Positions 8,248 through 17,017 of a DNA stretch of 64,000 bases are shown here, one piece after another. Within the stretch, counting starts at the first letter, position 1. Each line of letters starts with the position of its first letter. The position numbers and the translations under genes are program-made. This DNA comes from Halieaceae bacterium (GTDB lineage: Bacteria; Pseudomonadota; Gammaproteobacteria; Pseudomonadales; Halieaceae). The stretch is from assembly GCA_902547755.1 (NCBI GenBank), contig CACCPA010000001.1, positions 1 to 64,000 on the forward strand, in the 5' to 3' direction. The notes under the pieces are model-generated. The model was not told the DNA's origin. It was given only the letters and a program-made list of their open reading frames with translations, and did not search any database.

Positions 8248-9369
8248 TTAGTCCCGCAGCCTTTCGACGCCTCCATAAATCACCCGTTGAACAACAGTAG
8301 GGAGCAGGAGATTCTCCACGAGCCAGCGTGAGAGACGCGTTGTCTTGCCGGAGTCCTGATGCAGTGTGAGCCCGTCAGCTTGTGGTCCAACAATTGACCC
8401 CCATCGATTCGTCGGAGGAGCGTAGTGCTTATTTGCCGGTTTACCAACGGCCTTGCGTTTAATGTTGTTCACCAAAATACCGTAGGCCCAATTTCGAGCA
8501 GATGATCGCGCTGGATCGGTTGATGCCACATCACCGATGGCAAAAAGACAGTCGCTACCGACCACTTCAAGCGTATTTTTGGTTTTTACAAACCCTTCAT
8601 CATCGAGAAGGGCGTCGGGTAGGTACTGTGTATGCGGTTTGCGGTTGCCCGTAGACCATATAATGGCATCGGCCACGGCGGACTGGCCCGACTCAAACCG
8701 TATGTTTCCTGCGCTAGGCGCGGGCTCCTCGGCGATAGCTCGACGCCCGCTGAAAATCTGTACGCCCGCAGTAGTCAATTCGCGGTGGTAATATTGTCGA
8801 GCCTCGTCGTGATATCCAGGGAGCGGGAGATCCGCTGAGACATAGAGAGAGACCATTTTCTCAGGGTAGGCGCGACGAATGTTCAAGGCACAGCTAACAC
8901 CACAGGGCCCGCCTCCAACAATGGCTAGGGTATTGGCGTCGCGGATAGTCGTTGCGTCCTGCTCCAACCGTGCATCGATTTGCGCCTCTGACCGCAAGTG
9001 ATCGTCGCGCCAGAAGCCATTAGAGGTGCCTGAGGCAATGACCAGGAAGTCAAAGGGGATCAATGTTTCGTCATTGCCCTGATCAACCACTAGCACCGTT
9101 TTATTGGCGAGGTCGACGCATTCAGCTTTAGCATGGTGGATTTCAACATCCGCTAGGGCTTTGAATCGTCGCAGCGGCGTATTGTAGTAACGGTTCCACC
9201 AACTCAAATCCGCCAGTCTTTTACCGAGTTCCTGCCCGCTGACAAGATTGGGCTTGGTACTGATGCCAATGACGTTGAAATAACGGCTCAGCCGAGTAGC
9301 CACTAATACGCCAGTGTCGCCCATGCCAATAATTACAACGGTTTGAGCTTTTGTTTGACGTCGGGACAT
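8248..9369 (-). CDS. FAD-dependent NAD(P)H oxidoreductase (NDH-2/AIF-like)
   Basis: This 373-residue protein has two dinucleotide-binding motifs, IIGMGDTG near residue 13 for FAD and IVGGGPCG in the middle for NAD(P)H, plus the flavin motif FAIGDVAS near the C-terminus. The architecture is that of type II NADH dehydrogenases and AIF/FSP1-like quinone reductases. It lacks the C-x4-C pair of disulfide reductases. A short hydrophobic C-terminal stretch (LLLPTVVQRVIYGG) could touch the membrane. It converges with the 2OG-oxygenase gene with 8 bp between them. Confidence 0.78.
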   Translation of the reverse strand: MSRRQTKAQTVVIIGMGDTGVLVATRLSRYFNVIGISTKPNLVSGQELGKRLADLSWWNRYYNTPLRRFKALADVEIHHAKAECVDLANKTVLVVDQGNDETLIPFDFLVIASGTSNGFWRDDHLRSEAQIDARLEQDATTIRDANTLAIVGGGPCGVSCALNIRRAYPEKMVSLYVSADLPLPGYHDEARQYYHRELTTAGVQIFSGRRAIAEEPAPSAGNIRFESGQSAVADAIIWSTGNRKPHTQYLPDALLDDEGFVKTKNTLEVVGSDCLFAIGDVASTDPARSSARNWAYGILVNNIKRKAVGKPANKHYAPPTNRWGSIVGPQADGLTLHQDSGKTTRLSRWLVENLLLPTVVQRVIYGGVERLRD

Positions 9370-9477
9370 TCGGCGATCTCAGCAGACTTGATGTTCTTCG
9401 TTTCAGGCTTGGATTACCTGACACCTAACGGTGTACGCTCGGCAGTGTAACGAGTTCGATGATTACATGAGGTTGCC

Positions 9478-9921
9478 ATGAGCATACGAGAAGCAACACT
9501 TAACGATGTGGAAGCCATTTCACCTTTATTCGATGCATACCGAGTGTTTTACGAGCAAACGAGTGATCTGGACGGTGCGGCAAAGTGCCTAAACGAAAAT
9601 CTTTCTTGTCACCGAAGCCACGTATTCGTATTCGAGGAAGCTGACACAGTGCTCGGATTTACGCAGCTGTATCCGGCATTTTGCTCTGTTGCCATGAAGC
9701 CGTTTTTTGTTCTTTACGATTTGTATGTGGTGCCGTCAGCACGAGCAAAAGGGGTCGGTACGTCCCTGCTACGGTTCGCGCATGATTGGTCAAAAGCACA
9801 AGGCGCTTTTCGCGTGGATCTTGAGACGGCACATACTAACGTGACAGCAAAATCGGTTTATGAGGCTTTAGGTTATGAGCTCGATACCGAATTCAGGAAG
9901 TACAGCTTCGACCTTGCCTAA
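9478..9921 (+). CDS. GNAT family N-acetyltransferase
   Basis: This 147-residue protein is a single GNAT domain. The acetyl-CoA-binding motif A reads LYVVPSARAKGVGTSLL at about 81-97, followed by the usual LETAHTNVTAKSVYEALGY segment. It transfers an acetyl group from acetyl-CoA to an amine; the acceptor is unknown. GAGG precedes the ATG. It stands between a divergent FAD oxidoreductase and a secreted amidohydrolase. Confidence 0.85.
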   Translation: MSIREATLNDVEAISPLFDAYRVFYEQTSDLDGAAKCLNENLSCHRSHVFVFEEADTVLGFTQLYPAFCSVAMKPFFVLYDLYVVPSARAKGVGTSLLRFAHDWSKAQGAFRVDLETAHTNVTAKSVYEALGYELDTEFRKYSFDLA

Positions 9922-9964
9922 GGGTAAGCAAAGGCAGTAATTTTCGTCACTTAATATTCGTTAG

Positions 9965-9983
9965 GTCAGACACAAGGTCTGAC
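9965..9983. promoter_or_regulatory. Inverted repeat upstream of the amidohydrolase
   Basis: A perfect 7-bp dyad, GTCAGAC (9965-9971) and GTCTGAC (9977-9983) with a 5-base spacer, lies 48 bp before the amidohydrolase start and 43 bp after the GNAT stop. It has no T-run, so it is not an intrinsic terminator. Size and position fit an operator for a dimeric regulator. Confidence 0.4.
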
Positions 9984-10031
9984 GCAAAAAGAAACCATGT
10001 CAGGCACTCTCTCACGGACGACTTCAAACCT

Positions 10032-11684
10032 ATGATTTTGATCAGACACTTCGGTACTAAAGCCTTCGTAAACGCACTGTCGTTGATTTTATTGTCGTTT
10101 TCGCTCGGTTCTGCAGAGCGGGCTTGGACGGCCGGTGTTCAGCGAGGCGAGGAGGGGCCATCAACCCTTAAGGCGATGGGCGTTGTCATACCGCCGCCAG
10201 CGCCTGATCGCAGTGCTGATGAGGGTGAAGGGCCATTCGATCGCTTAGTCATTGAAAATGTCATGCTGGTGAACGGCTTGGGTGCTCCTCCGCGAGGTCC
10301 TGTTTCCATCGTCATAACGGGCAATAGCATTGAGAAAATCTCAGGTTACCCGCCAAAACCTCAGCCAGGTGAGCGGCGTTTAGATGGAGAGGGTATGACA
10401 GCGTTGCCCGGCTTTATTGATGCTCATGTGCACATCGCGAATCCTTACGAGGGCGTGGTGGGGCCAATTACGCCGCCCGAGTATGTGTTTAAGCTCTGGT
10501 TGGGTCATGGCATCACTACTGTGCGTGATACAGGATCCGTCATGGGTCTCGAGTGGACTGTGGGTCAGTCAGAGCGAGCGGCACGTAACGAAATTGCGGC
10601 TCCTGACATCATTCCCTACGCCATGTTTCCGGGCACCTCGCTGGCGCAATTTGAGATCAGTTCCGAGGAGGATGCTAGGGCTTGGGTTCGCGCTGTGAAG
10701 AAGCGAGGTGCAAAGGGCGTCAAGTTGCGTGGTGGAACGGCGGAAGCCTTGGCAGCGGTGTATGACGAGGCGCAGAAGCAGGGCATGGGTACAGCTAGCC
10801 ATCATGATCAAAACGGTGTGTACCACATGAATGTTTTGGATAGCGCGCGCCTCGGGCTCGATAGTATGGAGCACTGGTACGGCTTGCCAGAAGCCATGTT
10901 CACCGACCGAACCATTCAGGACTATCCAGCCGACTACAACTACTCTGACGAGCAGTGGCGATTTGGTGAGGCTGGTAACCTGTGGAAGCAGTCAGCTGAA
11001 CGCGGCAGCGAGACGTGGCAGGCAACCATCGACGAGTTGCTCGATCTTAACTTCACCCTGGTACCAACCTTTACGATCTACGAAGCCAATCGTGATGTCA
11101 TGCGTGAGCGAAATGCTGAGTGGCATGAGGACTATACGCTGCCTGCTTTGATGCGTTTCTTTGAGCCCGACCCGCGGCTTCATGGCTCCTATCACTTCGA
11201 CTGGACTACGGGCATGGAAGTCGCTTGGCGCGATAACTTTAGGCGCTGGATGAGTTTCATTAATGATTTTAAAAATGCCGGAGGTCGTGTGGCTGCAGGC
11301 TCAGACTCAGGATTTATCTACAAGCTGTTTGGCTTTGGGTACATCCGAGAGTTGGAGATGCTCCAGGAGGCAGGGTTTCATCCATTAGAAGTGGTCCAGG
11401 CAGCGACGCGCAATGGCGCGGAGCTTCTCGGAATGGAAGATGAAATTGGGTCCATTTCACCGGGTAAGCGCGCTGATATTGTCCTTGTCGAGGGTAACCC
11501 GGTGTCAAACTTTAAGCTCCTGTATGGAACCGGTCACATGAAGCTCAATCGCGATACCGGTGTTATCGAGCGGGTGGGTGGCGTTTCTTACACTGTGAAA
11601 GACGGTGTGATTTATGACGCCAAGGCCTTGCTGTCCGATGTGCGCGATATGGTGACCACAGCGCGAGCGGCCGAGGCGCCGTAA
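10032..11684 (+). CDS. Secreted amidohydrolase (imidazolonepropionase/prolidase-like)
   Basis: This 550-residue protein has an N-terminal export signal (about residues 8-30) and an amidohydrolase TIM barrel. The metal motif H-x-H is in GFIDAHVHIANP (about 134-145), further His residues are in TASHHD and SMEHWYG, and the late metal Asp is in AAGSDSGF. The C-terminal GKRADIVLVEGNP is the typical return of the small beta-sandwich domain. Related exported enzymes cleave peptides, dipeptides or cyclic amides; the substrate is not predictable. It converges with the MFS gene at 11751. Confidence 0.83.
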   Translation: MILIRHFGTKAFVNALSLILLSFSLGSAERAWTAGVQRGEEGPSTLKAMGVVIPPPAPDRSADEGEGPFDRLVIENVMLVNGLGAPPRGPVSIVITGNSIEKISGYPPKPQPGERRLDGEGMTALPGFIDAHVHIANPYEGVVGPITPPEYVFKLWLGHGITTVRDTGSVMGLEWTVGQSERAARNEIAAPDIIPYAMFPGTSLAQFEISSEEDARAWVRAVKKRGAKGVKLRGGTAEALAAVYDEAQKQGMGTASHHDQNGVYHMNVLDSARLGLDSMEHWYGLPEAMFTDRTIQDYPADYNYSDEQWRFGEAGNLWKQSAERGSETWQATIDELLDLNFTLVPTFTIYEANRDVMRERNAEWHEDYTLPALMRFFEPDPRLHGSYHFDWTTGMEVAWRDNFRRWMSFINDFKNAGGRVAAGSDSGFIYKLFGFGYIRELEMLQEAGFHPLEVVQAATRNGAELLGMEDEIGSISPGKRADIVLVEGNPVSNFKLLYGTGHMKLNRDTGVIERVGGVSYTVKDGVIYDAKALLSDVRDMVTTARAAEAP

Positions 11685-11750
11685 GACCCAACTGCCCGAG
11701 TGGTCGTTAGATAAGGCGTGTCAGAGACGACTATACCGAGCTAGCAAGTC

Positions 11751-13109
11751 CTATCGTTTGGCGAAGGTTTTCTCTTCACCTTGCAGACCTAGCTTCTCAT
11801 CGAGTAGGGCAACTTTCTCAGCAATGCGCTCTTTCAGGCCATCTCCCATGCGTCTGCGCAAAATCGAAGCTGCGACGGCACCCAGTACACCAAGTGTGGC
11901 CAGCGTGCCGAAAAGGTAACGATAGCCCTCCTGACCGGGGAAGGTGTCAGAAATGACGCCAAAAAAGAGGTAACCGAAAGAGGAGGGTGCGTATACAACG
12001 AATGAGGCGACTGCAATCACAGAGCCTGAAAAACGCGGCGGTAGCCCCATTTCTCCATACGGTGCGAAGTAGAGAGCGCGCATGAAGAAAATCATGAAAA
12101 AGAGTGGCACTAGCAATGCCATTGCAATCCAAACAAAGTCCTGCGAGTTGGGGAGGAGGGCGAGCGCTACACCCAACACCGCCACGACCACGAGGCCTGC
12201 TCGCATGCCACCCACCGCACCCCCGAATACGCGATTAGTCACAAAGCTAGCCACGAAGGCCGAACCAATCCGTCCCGCGGACGTTGAGAAAAGAGCGAAT
12301 ATCGATGCTGCTATCGCGGGTAAAGTGAAGCTCTCATTGAGATAGGTCACGTAGAAGGGAAGACTGGTGTAGGCAAAATAAATGAAGAAACCGACGAGGC
12401 CTGTCAGCCAAATTTCTGGCATCGATAGCGTCAACTTCATTCCCTCGCGAACCTCTTGCATCATCGTGCCGGATGAGTCGCTGGATTTTAAAAGAGGCTT
12501 ATCGGGTAGGGTAAACCAGCTTGTAATGCCCAGTGCCACCATGACTCCGCCGTTAATCATGAAAGCCACCTCCAAACCGAGGACGCTATATCCAAGGAGG
12601 GCATAAAGACCCAAGGTGATGGCATTTTGCAGAAACTCGATCAGGCCTCGTCCACCCTCGAGGAAACCGAAGACCTTCGATTGCTGCTCGTCGGACGTCG
12701 ATTTTCTGACTGAAGACAAAATGGCAGGCCAAAATGCGCCCTCGCAACAGATGGCCAACACCAGCAGTAGTCCCAGTAGCGCATTAAAGTCCGAGGTTTT
12801 TCCCAAGAAGAAGGTGGTAATCCCACCAATAATCATGGGTATTGCAATCAGCTTTTGCGGCGCAAATCGGTCTTGAGCCCATGAAAGGGCGACATACATG
12901 AAGTTACTTGCCAGTCCGTAAATCGATAGTAATAAACCAAACTGCGTTTTTGATACATCCCACAATTCTAGGATTTGCGGGAGTAATACTCCCTTCATTG
13001 CCAACAGCGCAAACATGAATTGCGAGCACAGTGTGATCAGTACGAAGTTAAGAAATATTCGGCGCGATGCGAAAACTGGTTGGTCAGGCAAACGGGAAGC
13101 GGGATTCAT
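11751..13109 (-). CDS. MFS transporter
   Basis: This 452-residue protein has about 12 hydrophobic segments, a cytoplasmic loop near the middle (KPLLKSSDSSGTMMQEVREG) and a charged cytosolic tail, the major facilitator layout. The N-terminal half carries an acidic/aromatic ALSWAQDRFAPQK loop in the place of motif A. The substrate is not indicated. It is divergent from a second, unrelated-looking MFS gene at 13301, with a 190 bp shared promoter region. Confidence 0.82.
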   Translation of the reverse strand: MNPASRLPDQPVFASRRIFLNFVLITLCSQFMFALLAMKGVLLPQILELWDVSKTQFGLLLSIYGLASNFMYVALSWAQDRFAPQKLIAIPMIIGGITTFFLGKTSDFNALLGLLLVLAICCEGAFWPAILSSVRKSTSDEQQSKVFGFLEGGRGLIEFLQNAITLGLYALLGYSVLGLEVAFMINGGVMVALGITSWFTLPDKPLLKSSDSSGTMMQEVREGMKLTLSMPEIWLTGLVGFFIYFAYTSLPFYVTYLNESFTLPAIAASIFALFSTSAGRIGSAFVASFVTNRVFGGAVGGMRAGLVVVAVLGVALALLPNSQDFVWIAMALLVPLFFMIFFMRALYFAPYGEMGLPPRFSGSVIAVASFVVYAPSSFGYLFFGVISDTFPGQEGYRYLFGTLATLGVLGAVAASILRRRMGDGLKERIAEKVALLDEKLGLQGEEKTFAKR

Positions 13110-13300
13110 GGCAACGTCTTACTGAGGGTTACACGCAGCACTATAACAGTCGTTCAAAGAACCGTGAGTATCTTTTGAGACGGTCAGTTTGGACTATTTG
13201 GGCTACCGGAATTTCGAGATAGTCTGGCACCGCGTTGGTGTCTTCGGTCTAGCGTGAAACGCGTGATGAAAACAATGACGAATAAAAAGGTCGCTAAACT

Positions 13301-14635
13301 TTGAATGATTCAACACAGAATGTCACAAGCCCTGCACCCCACCACTTATATTCGAATCGCTATCGGTATTATGTCCTCGCGCTGCTGACGCTGGGTTATG
13401 TGTTCAATTTTGTCGACCGCCAGGTGATGACCATTCTCATCGAGCCGATCAAGGCTGAGTTTGGTGCGACAGATACGCAGATGGGCTTCTTGTCAGGTCT
13501 CGCATTCGCGCTTTTTTACGCCACCTTGGGTATACCTGTGGCTCGTCTTGCCGACAGATGGTCAAGACGCAACGTACTGACCATATCCATGACCACGTGG
13601 AGTGCGGTCACCGCCTTATGCACAACGGCTACGGGATTTTGGCACTTGCTGCTTCTACGCATTGGCGTGGGTGTTGGCGAGGCGGGTGGTACACCACCAT
13701 CGCAATCGTTGTTTGCAGATTACTTCGCTCCGGAAAAGCGAGCCTTCGCTCAAGGCATTCTGGCCACTGCCCCGAATATTGGCATCTTGGTAGGTCTGTT
13801 CGGTGGCGCTGTAATTGCCGAAGCGTATGGCTGGCGTACCGTATTTCTGGTGTTTGGCATTCCCGGCGTGTTACTCGCTGCTCTCATTCAAATAACGGTC
13901 AAAGAGCCTCCCAAGCTCAAGCCAGCTTCAGAAGTAGTCGATCAGGGCCTGTTTAGCGCTCTCAGGCACATTGTCAGATTGCCATCGTTTATCCATATCA
14001 TGGTAGGTGTTGGCTTTACTGGCTTCGCGGGCTACGGCCTCGGTGTTTGGTCGCCGAGTTTCCTGGTGCGAGTGCACTCAATGAGCTTGGTCGATGCAGG
14101 TTTGTATCTAGGTCTCAGTGGAGTGTTTGGTGGTGGCTTGGGGACTATTTCGAGCGGACTCATGGTTGACGCGTTGGCGCGACGAGACCGGCGGTGGCAG
14201 TTGTGGGTGCCCGCCATCGGGATTTTTCTCGCGCTACCCACTCAGCTTGCATTCCTGCTCTGGCCGGTCGAGCACCGTCTAATGATCGGCTCAGTCGATC
14301 TACCCTTTGCACTGGTGTTTATGGGTTTGTCGGCCGTTTTTGCCAGCTTTTGGATAGCACCAAGTTACGCTGCGGTTCAGAACCTGGTACCTCAGCATTG
14401 GCGGACCCAAGCCTCTGCGCTCATGTTGTTAGCGATTAATCTGCTGGGGATGGGTCTCGGGCCATTGCTTGTCGGTATGCTGAGTGATGGGTTTTCAGCC
14501 TACGGTGATGATTCTATCCGCTATGCTTTATCGATAGGCGTCAGTTTAAGTGTCGTTGGAGGTATCGCCTACCTGAGTGGCAGTACGAAATACGCCAGAG
14601 CTATCGCCCAATCAGAGGAAGGTGCTGACACGTAA
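13301..14635 (+). CDS. MFS transporter, spinster-like
   Basis: This 444-residue protein has 12 predicted membrane spans. The first span contains YVFNFVDRQVMTILIEPIK, typical of spinster/4-hydroxybenzoate-type MFS proteins, followed by motif A (GIPVARLADRWSRRN). The start is a TTG at 13301 with AAGG 9 bases upstream; no other in-frame start occurs before the first membrane span. The substrate is unknown. It shares a divergent promoter region with the MFS gene at 11751. Confidence 0.83.
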   Translation: MNDSTQNVTSPAPHHLYSNRYRYYVLALLTLGYVFNFVDRQVMTILIEPIKAEFGATDTQMGFLSGLAFALFYATLGIPVARLADRWSRRNVLTISMTTWSAVTALCTTATGFWHLLLLRIGVGVGEAGGTPPSQSLFADYFAPEKRAFAQGILATAPNIGILVGLFGGAVIAEAYGWRTVFLVFGIPGVLLAALIQITVKEPPKLKPASEVVDQGLFSALRHIVRLPSFIHIMVGVGFTGFAGYGLGVWSPSFLVRVHSMSLVDAGLYLGLSGVFGGGLGTISSGLMVDALARRDRRWQLWVPAIGIFLALPTQLAFLLWPVEHRLMIGSVDLPFALVFMGLSAVFASFWIAPSYAAVQNLVPQHWRTQASALMLLAINLLGMGLGPLLVGMLSDGFSAYGDDSIRYALSIGVSLSVVGGIAYLSGSTKYARAIAQSEEGADT

Positions 14636-14776
14636 GGCCTTTTAAGCGCGCTGCTAGGTGAGCGTGCAGTGAGGTTTTTTCTAAATACTATCCCGATACC
14701 GAGTGCGGCTGGGGGTAGTTAGTATTGTGGTTCGGCGATCGCATACGCAGGACCGGCAGGGCTAAGGGGGATAACG

Positions 14777-14920
14777 ATGAAGTTCTTTGACTGGCATTAA
14801 AGACAGACGGAATGGTGGCTGGACAGACTGGGAATTACACCCTATGCCGCGCTTTGGTTCGCATACTTAAAAGGAGTGGTGACGACGCTTCTCGTGCTGC
14901 GGTTGCTAGGCTATTTTTAG
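14777..14920 (+). pseudogene. 47-codon small membrane protein gene interrupted by TAA at codon 8
   Basis: Behind an excellent ribosome-binding site (AAGGGGG, 6 bases before ATG) the frame reads MKFFDWH, then a TAA at 14798-14800, then continues without a break as RQTEWWLDRLGITPYAALW and a hydrophobic tail ending LLGYF before TAG. The downstream part is clearly protein-like: Trp/Tyr-rich amphipathic start and one C-terminal membrane helix. Without the TAA this would be a normal tiny membrane protein. It could be a one-base nonsense mutation (AAA, CAA or GAA to TAA), a sequencing error, or true readthrough. The protein is not known to me. The convergent neighbour at 14996 shows the same kind of defect. 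Confidence 0.55.
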
Positions 14921-14957
14921 CGGGAAAGTGAGGGTGTAGAAGGAGGCGTGAGGGAGT

Positions 14958-14985
14958 AAAAACACGCCCGGACAGGGCCCGGGCG
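14958..14985 (-). terminator. Intrinsic terminator for the minus-strand small gene
   Basis: CGCCCGG (14965-14971) pairs with CCGGGCG (14979-14985), and on the minus strand the stem is followed by five U residues (AAAAA at 14958-14962 on the plus strand). It sits 10 bp after the stop of the interrupted gene 14996-15328. Confidence 0.75.
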
Positions 14986-14995
14986 CACAGCGAGG

Positions 14996-15328
14996 TTACT
15001 CGCCTGAGGCCATAACCGAGTCTTTAACAGCAAGCAGGAAGTTCGCTACCACCATTCCAGCAATCATTACCGCGATATTGTCGATAATGCTGTTCAACGG
15101 TGCACCAATGGCTGGAATAGCATCCAGTTGGTTGGCCACTGTTGGCATTGCAACTGCCGCGACGGTGTAGGCCATACGACCTGCCATGTCTGCAGTTGGG
15201 TTCATGGAACCGCTGACCAATCCTAAAACGACTAGGATCAGGGCGGACTAGGCAGCAAGCTGACCGACAAATACGGCGGCAATCGCAACCACTACACCAA
15301 CGGCTGTTAAGATTTGGTTAACGTTCAT
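14996..15328 (-). pseudogene. 110-residue membrane protein gene interrupted by TAG at codon 27
   Basis: The ATG at 15326-15328 has AAGGAT at the right distance. The frame reads MNVNQILTAVGVVVAIAAVF...GQLAA, hits TAG at 15248-15250, and then runs on for 83 residues (SALILVVLGLVSG..., ending VMASGE) to a stop at 14996. Three hydrophobic segments are visible: about 5-24, 28-42 and 80-97. Codon 27 falls between two hydrophobic stretches, so a coding triplet there would make one intact small membrane protein. An internal ATG at 15218-15220 could only start a truncated 74-residue form without a Shine-Dalgarno. The function is unknown. It has its own terminator downstream and a nested inverted repeat upstream. 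Confidence 0.6.
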
Positions 15329-15341
15329 AGTCTTATCCTTA

Positions 15342-15438
15342 TTGTTACCAAGTTTGTCACTGTGCTCACCCTGCCCCATATCCGATGGAGTTGTTGTTAT
15401 CGGAAGCTACAAGGAAGACAGTGATCCCAAGGTAACAA
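15342..15438. promoter_or_regulatory. Nested inverted repeats (possible structured leader)
   Basis: Three arm pairs nest symmetrically: TTGTTACC (15342-15349) with GGTAACAA (15431-15438), TCACTG (15357-15362) with CAGTGA (15419-15424), and TCCGAT (about 15381-15386) with ATCGGA (about 15399-15404). The block starts 13 bp upstream of the start codon of the interrupted minus-strand gene at 15328. It could be a 5' leader RNA fold or a large cruciform operator. Confidence 0.5.
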
Positions 15439-15500
15439 CAGAAATGACTAAATTGGGTATTTCATCGCCACAAAAGTTCGTTTTATCGTAATTTTTACGT

Positions 15501-15689
15501 TTATCGCCGGCGCGCCTTCCAGGTTCCGCCGTACTGATAATGGCTACCAGATCCCTGCTTAAACGCCGTGAGACACGCTTCACACCTAAACAGCCAGTTC
15601 GTACTGCTCTGACTTCTACTGCGATACAAAACGGGGAAGGTGGCCTGACAGTCTGCGCACTGTTTTTCTCGTTTTGATCTTGTTGTCAT
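15501..15689 (-). CDS. Small zinc-ribbon protein
   Basis: This 62-residue basic protein has two C-x-x-C pairs, CADC at about 11-14 and CEAC at about 36-39, with a Trp/Phe between them, which is a classic zinc ribbon. The C-terminal tail is basic (WKARRR). ATG 15689 is chosen; a GTG extension to 15734 is open but neither start has a strong ribosome-binding site. It is divergent from lipA. No specific function is known; such ribbons bind nucleic acid or act as small adaptors. Confidence 0.55.
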   Translation of the reverse strand: MTTRSKREKQCADCQATFPVLYRSRSQSSTNWLFRCEACLTAFKQGSGSHYQYGGTWKARRR

Positions 15690-15783
15690 AGATGCTTGAG
15701 GTCGGTTCGGGTTCGGGACTTTCGATGATGTCACCTAGTGATTTCACGGGGTCTTGAAGCGGTTCATGGTGTAAACTATTTGT

Positions 15784-15798
15784 GACTACGCTGTAGTC
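15784..15798. promoter_or_regulatory. Inverted repeat upstream of lipA
   Basis: GACTAC (15784-15789) and GTAGTC (15793-15798) form a perfect dyad around GCT, 39 bp before the lipA start codon and between lipA and the divergent zinc-ribbon gene. It may be an operator or part of the promoter. Confidence 0.3.
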
Positions 15799-15837
15799 GC
15801 CGATATGTATCGTTTGAGCTATGAGAAAGGCAAACAG

Positions 15838-16839
15838 ATGAACGACAAAGTAAAAGCTGATCTCATCCCTACCGTCACCGTTTTCAGTGGCGAAAAGTTC
15901 GTAACGCCTGCGGGTGTTCACGCGATAAAGGATGGCATTAAAACTGCTAAAGAAACGGCACCACGGTTGAAGAAGCCCGATTTTTTGCGAATGCGCGTCC
16001 GGCATTCTCCAAAATACGAATCGGTCAAAGACATCGTCAATCAGCACAGACTGGCTACCGTTTGCGAAGAAGCAAAGTGTCCCAATATCAGCGAATGCTG
16101 GTCAGCGGGAACGGCGACCATCATGCTCATGGGCGATGTCTGCACGCGTGCCTGCCGATTTTGCTCTGTGAATACGGGTAACCCGCGCGGATGGTTAGAT
16201 CTTGAAGAGCCTGTGAACACGGCAAAGGCAGTTCAACTCATGGGGCTCGCCTACGTTGTGCTTACGTCAGTCAATCGCGATGATCTGGCCGATGGCGGCG
16301 CCGGGCATTATGCCGAGACCGTGCGTGAGGTGAAAAAGCTCAATCCGCACACAGGTGTTGAAGCCCTTACCCCTGACTTTTTAGGTTTTGAGTCCTCCAT
16401 CGATGTCCTTCTAGAGTCTGGTCTCGATGTGTTTGCACAAAATGTTGAGACAGTAAAACGTCTCACACACCCGGTTCGCGATCCGCGTGCAGGCTATGAG
16501 CAAACGCTGAATGTATTGAAGTATGCGGCTGAACAATCCAACGTCATCACAAAGACCTCGCTGATGTTGGGGCTGGGCGAGACGGATGATGAATTGCTCG
16601 ACTGCATGGATGACATGCGTGAGGCTGATGTTGACGTCCTAACTCTTGGGCAGTATTTGCAACCTACATCGAACCACCTTCCGGTGGAGCGCTTCGTGAC
16701 GCCCGATGAGTTTGAGCGCTATCGCGAGTGGGGCTTAGAAAAAGGCTTCAAAGAAGTGGTATCAGGCGTCTTTGTGCGATCGAGTTATCGTGCGGAGCGA
16801 GTTCTCGAATTTAACAACGTTGGTTTACAGGAAGGCTAG
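15838..16839 (+). CDS. lipA: Lipoyl synthase
   Basis: This 333-residue radical SAM enzyme has both iron-sulfur motifs of LipA: the auxiliary cluster C76-x4-C81-x5-C87 ([12 protein letters not shown]) and the SAM cluster C102-x3-C106-x2-C109 (CTRACRFC). It also has the C-terminal RSSYRAE segment that supplies a ligand to the auxiliary cluster. It inserts two sulfurs into protein-bound octanoyl groups. ATG 15838 is preferred over 15805 because AAAGG precedes it. lipB, its usual partner, is not in the window; nadK follows about 180 bp downstream. Confidence 0.96.
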   Translation: MNDKVKADLIPTVTVFSGEKFVTPAGVHAIKDGIKTAKETAPRLKKPDFLRMRVRHSPKYESVKDIVNQHRLATVCEEAKCPNISECWSAGTATIMLMGDVCTRACRFCSVNTGNPRGWLDLEEPVNTAKAVQLMGLAYVVLTSVNRDDLADGGAGHYAETVREVKKLNPHTGVEALTPDFLGFESSIDVLLESGLDVFAQNVETVKRLTHPVRDPRAGYEQTLNVLKYAAEQSNVITKTSLMLGLGETDDELLDCMDDMREADVDVLTLGQYLQPTSNHLPVERFVTPDEFERYREWGLEKGFKEVVSGVFVRSSYRAERVLEFNNVGLQEG

Positions 16840-16848
16840 GGGGCTCGC

Positions 16849-16989
16849 GTGACCAAGCGCAAGCTGCTATCGGAGGCCACGCTGTGGCAGGCCTTGAGTG
16901 ATCGATCTCAAAGAATCAGATCGACACTTTTGGCGTATCATGAAGTGGCACACTCAATGCGCCGTTTGCTGGTGCAAGTTGAGTCGTAA
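16849..16989 (+). CDS. Possible 46-residue protein between lipA and nadK
   Basis: A GTG at 16849 begins an uninterrupted 46-codon frame ending at TAA 16987-16989. The product is basic and helical (TKRKLLSEATLWQALSDRSQ...). The start lies 9 bp after the lipA stop, with GGGGG nearby. It fills most of the lipA-nadK gap on the same strand, which supports a real small gene in the transcript, but no family is recognised and the GTG start is only suggestive. Confidence 0.35.
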   Translation: MTKRKLLSEATLWQALSDRSQRIRSTLLAYHEVAHSMRRLLVQVES

Positions 16990-17017
16990 TAGAGCTGGCT
17001 GAGAGAGACACGGAACA

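Noticed and set aside
14996-15220. 74-residue ORF as an independent complete gene
   Set aside because: Its ATG has no Shine-Dalgarno, and coding-like sequence with a proper start continues upstream in the same frame across the TAG.
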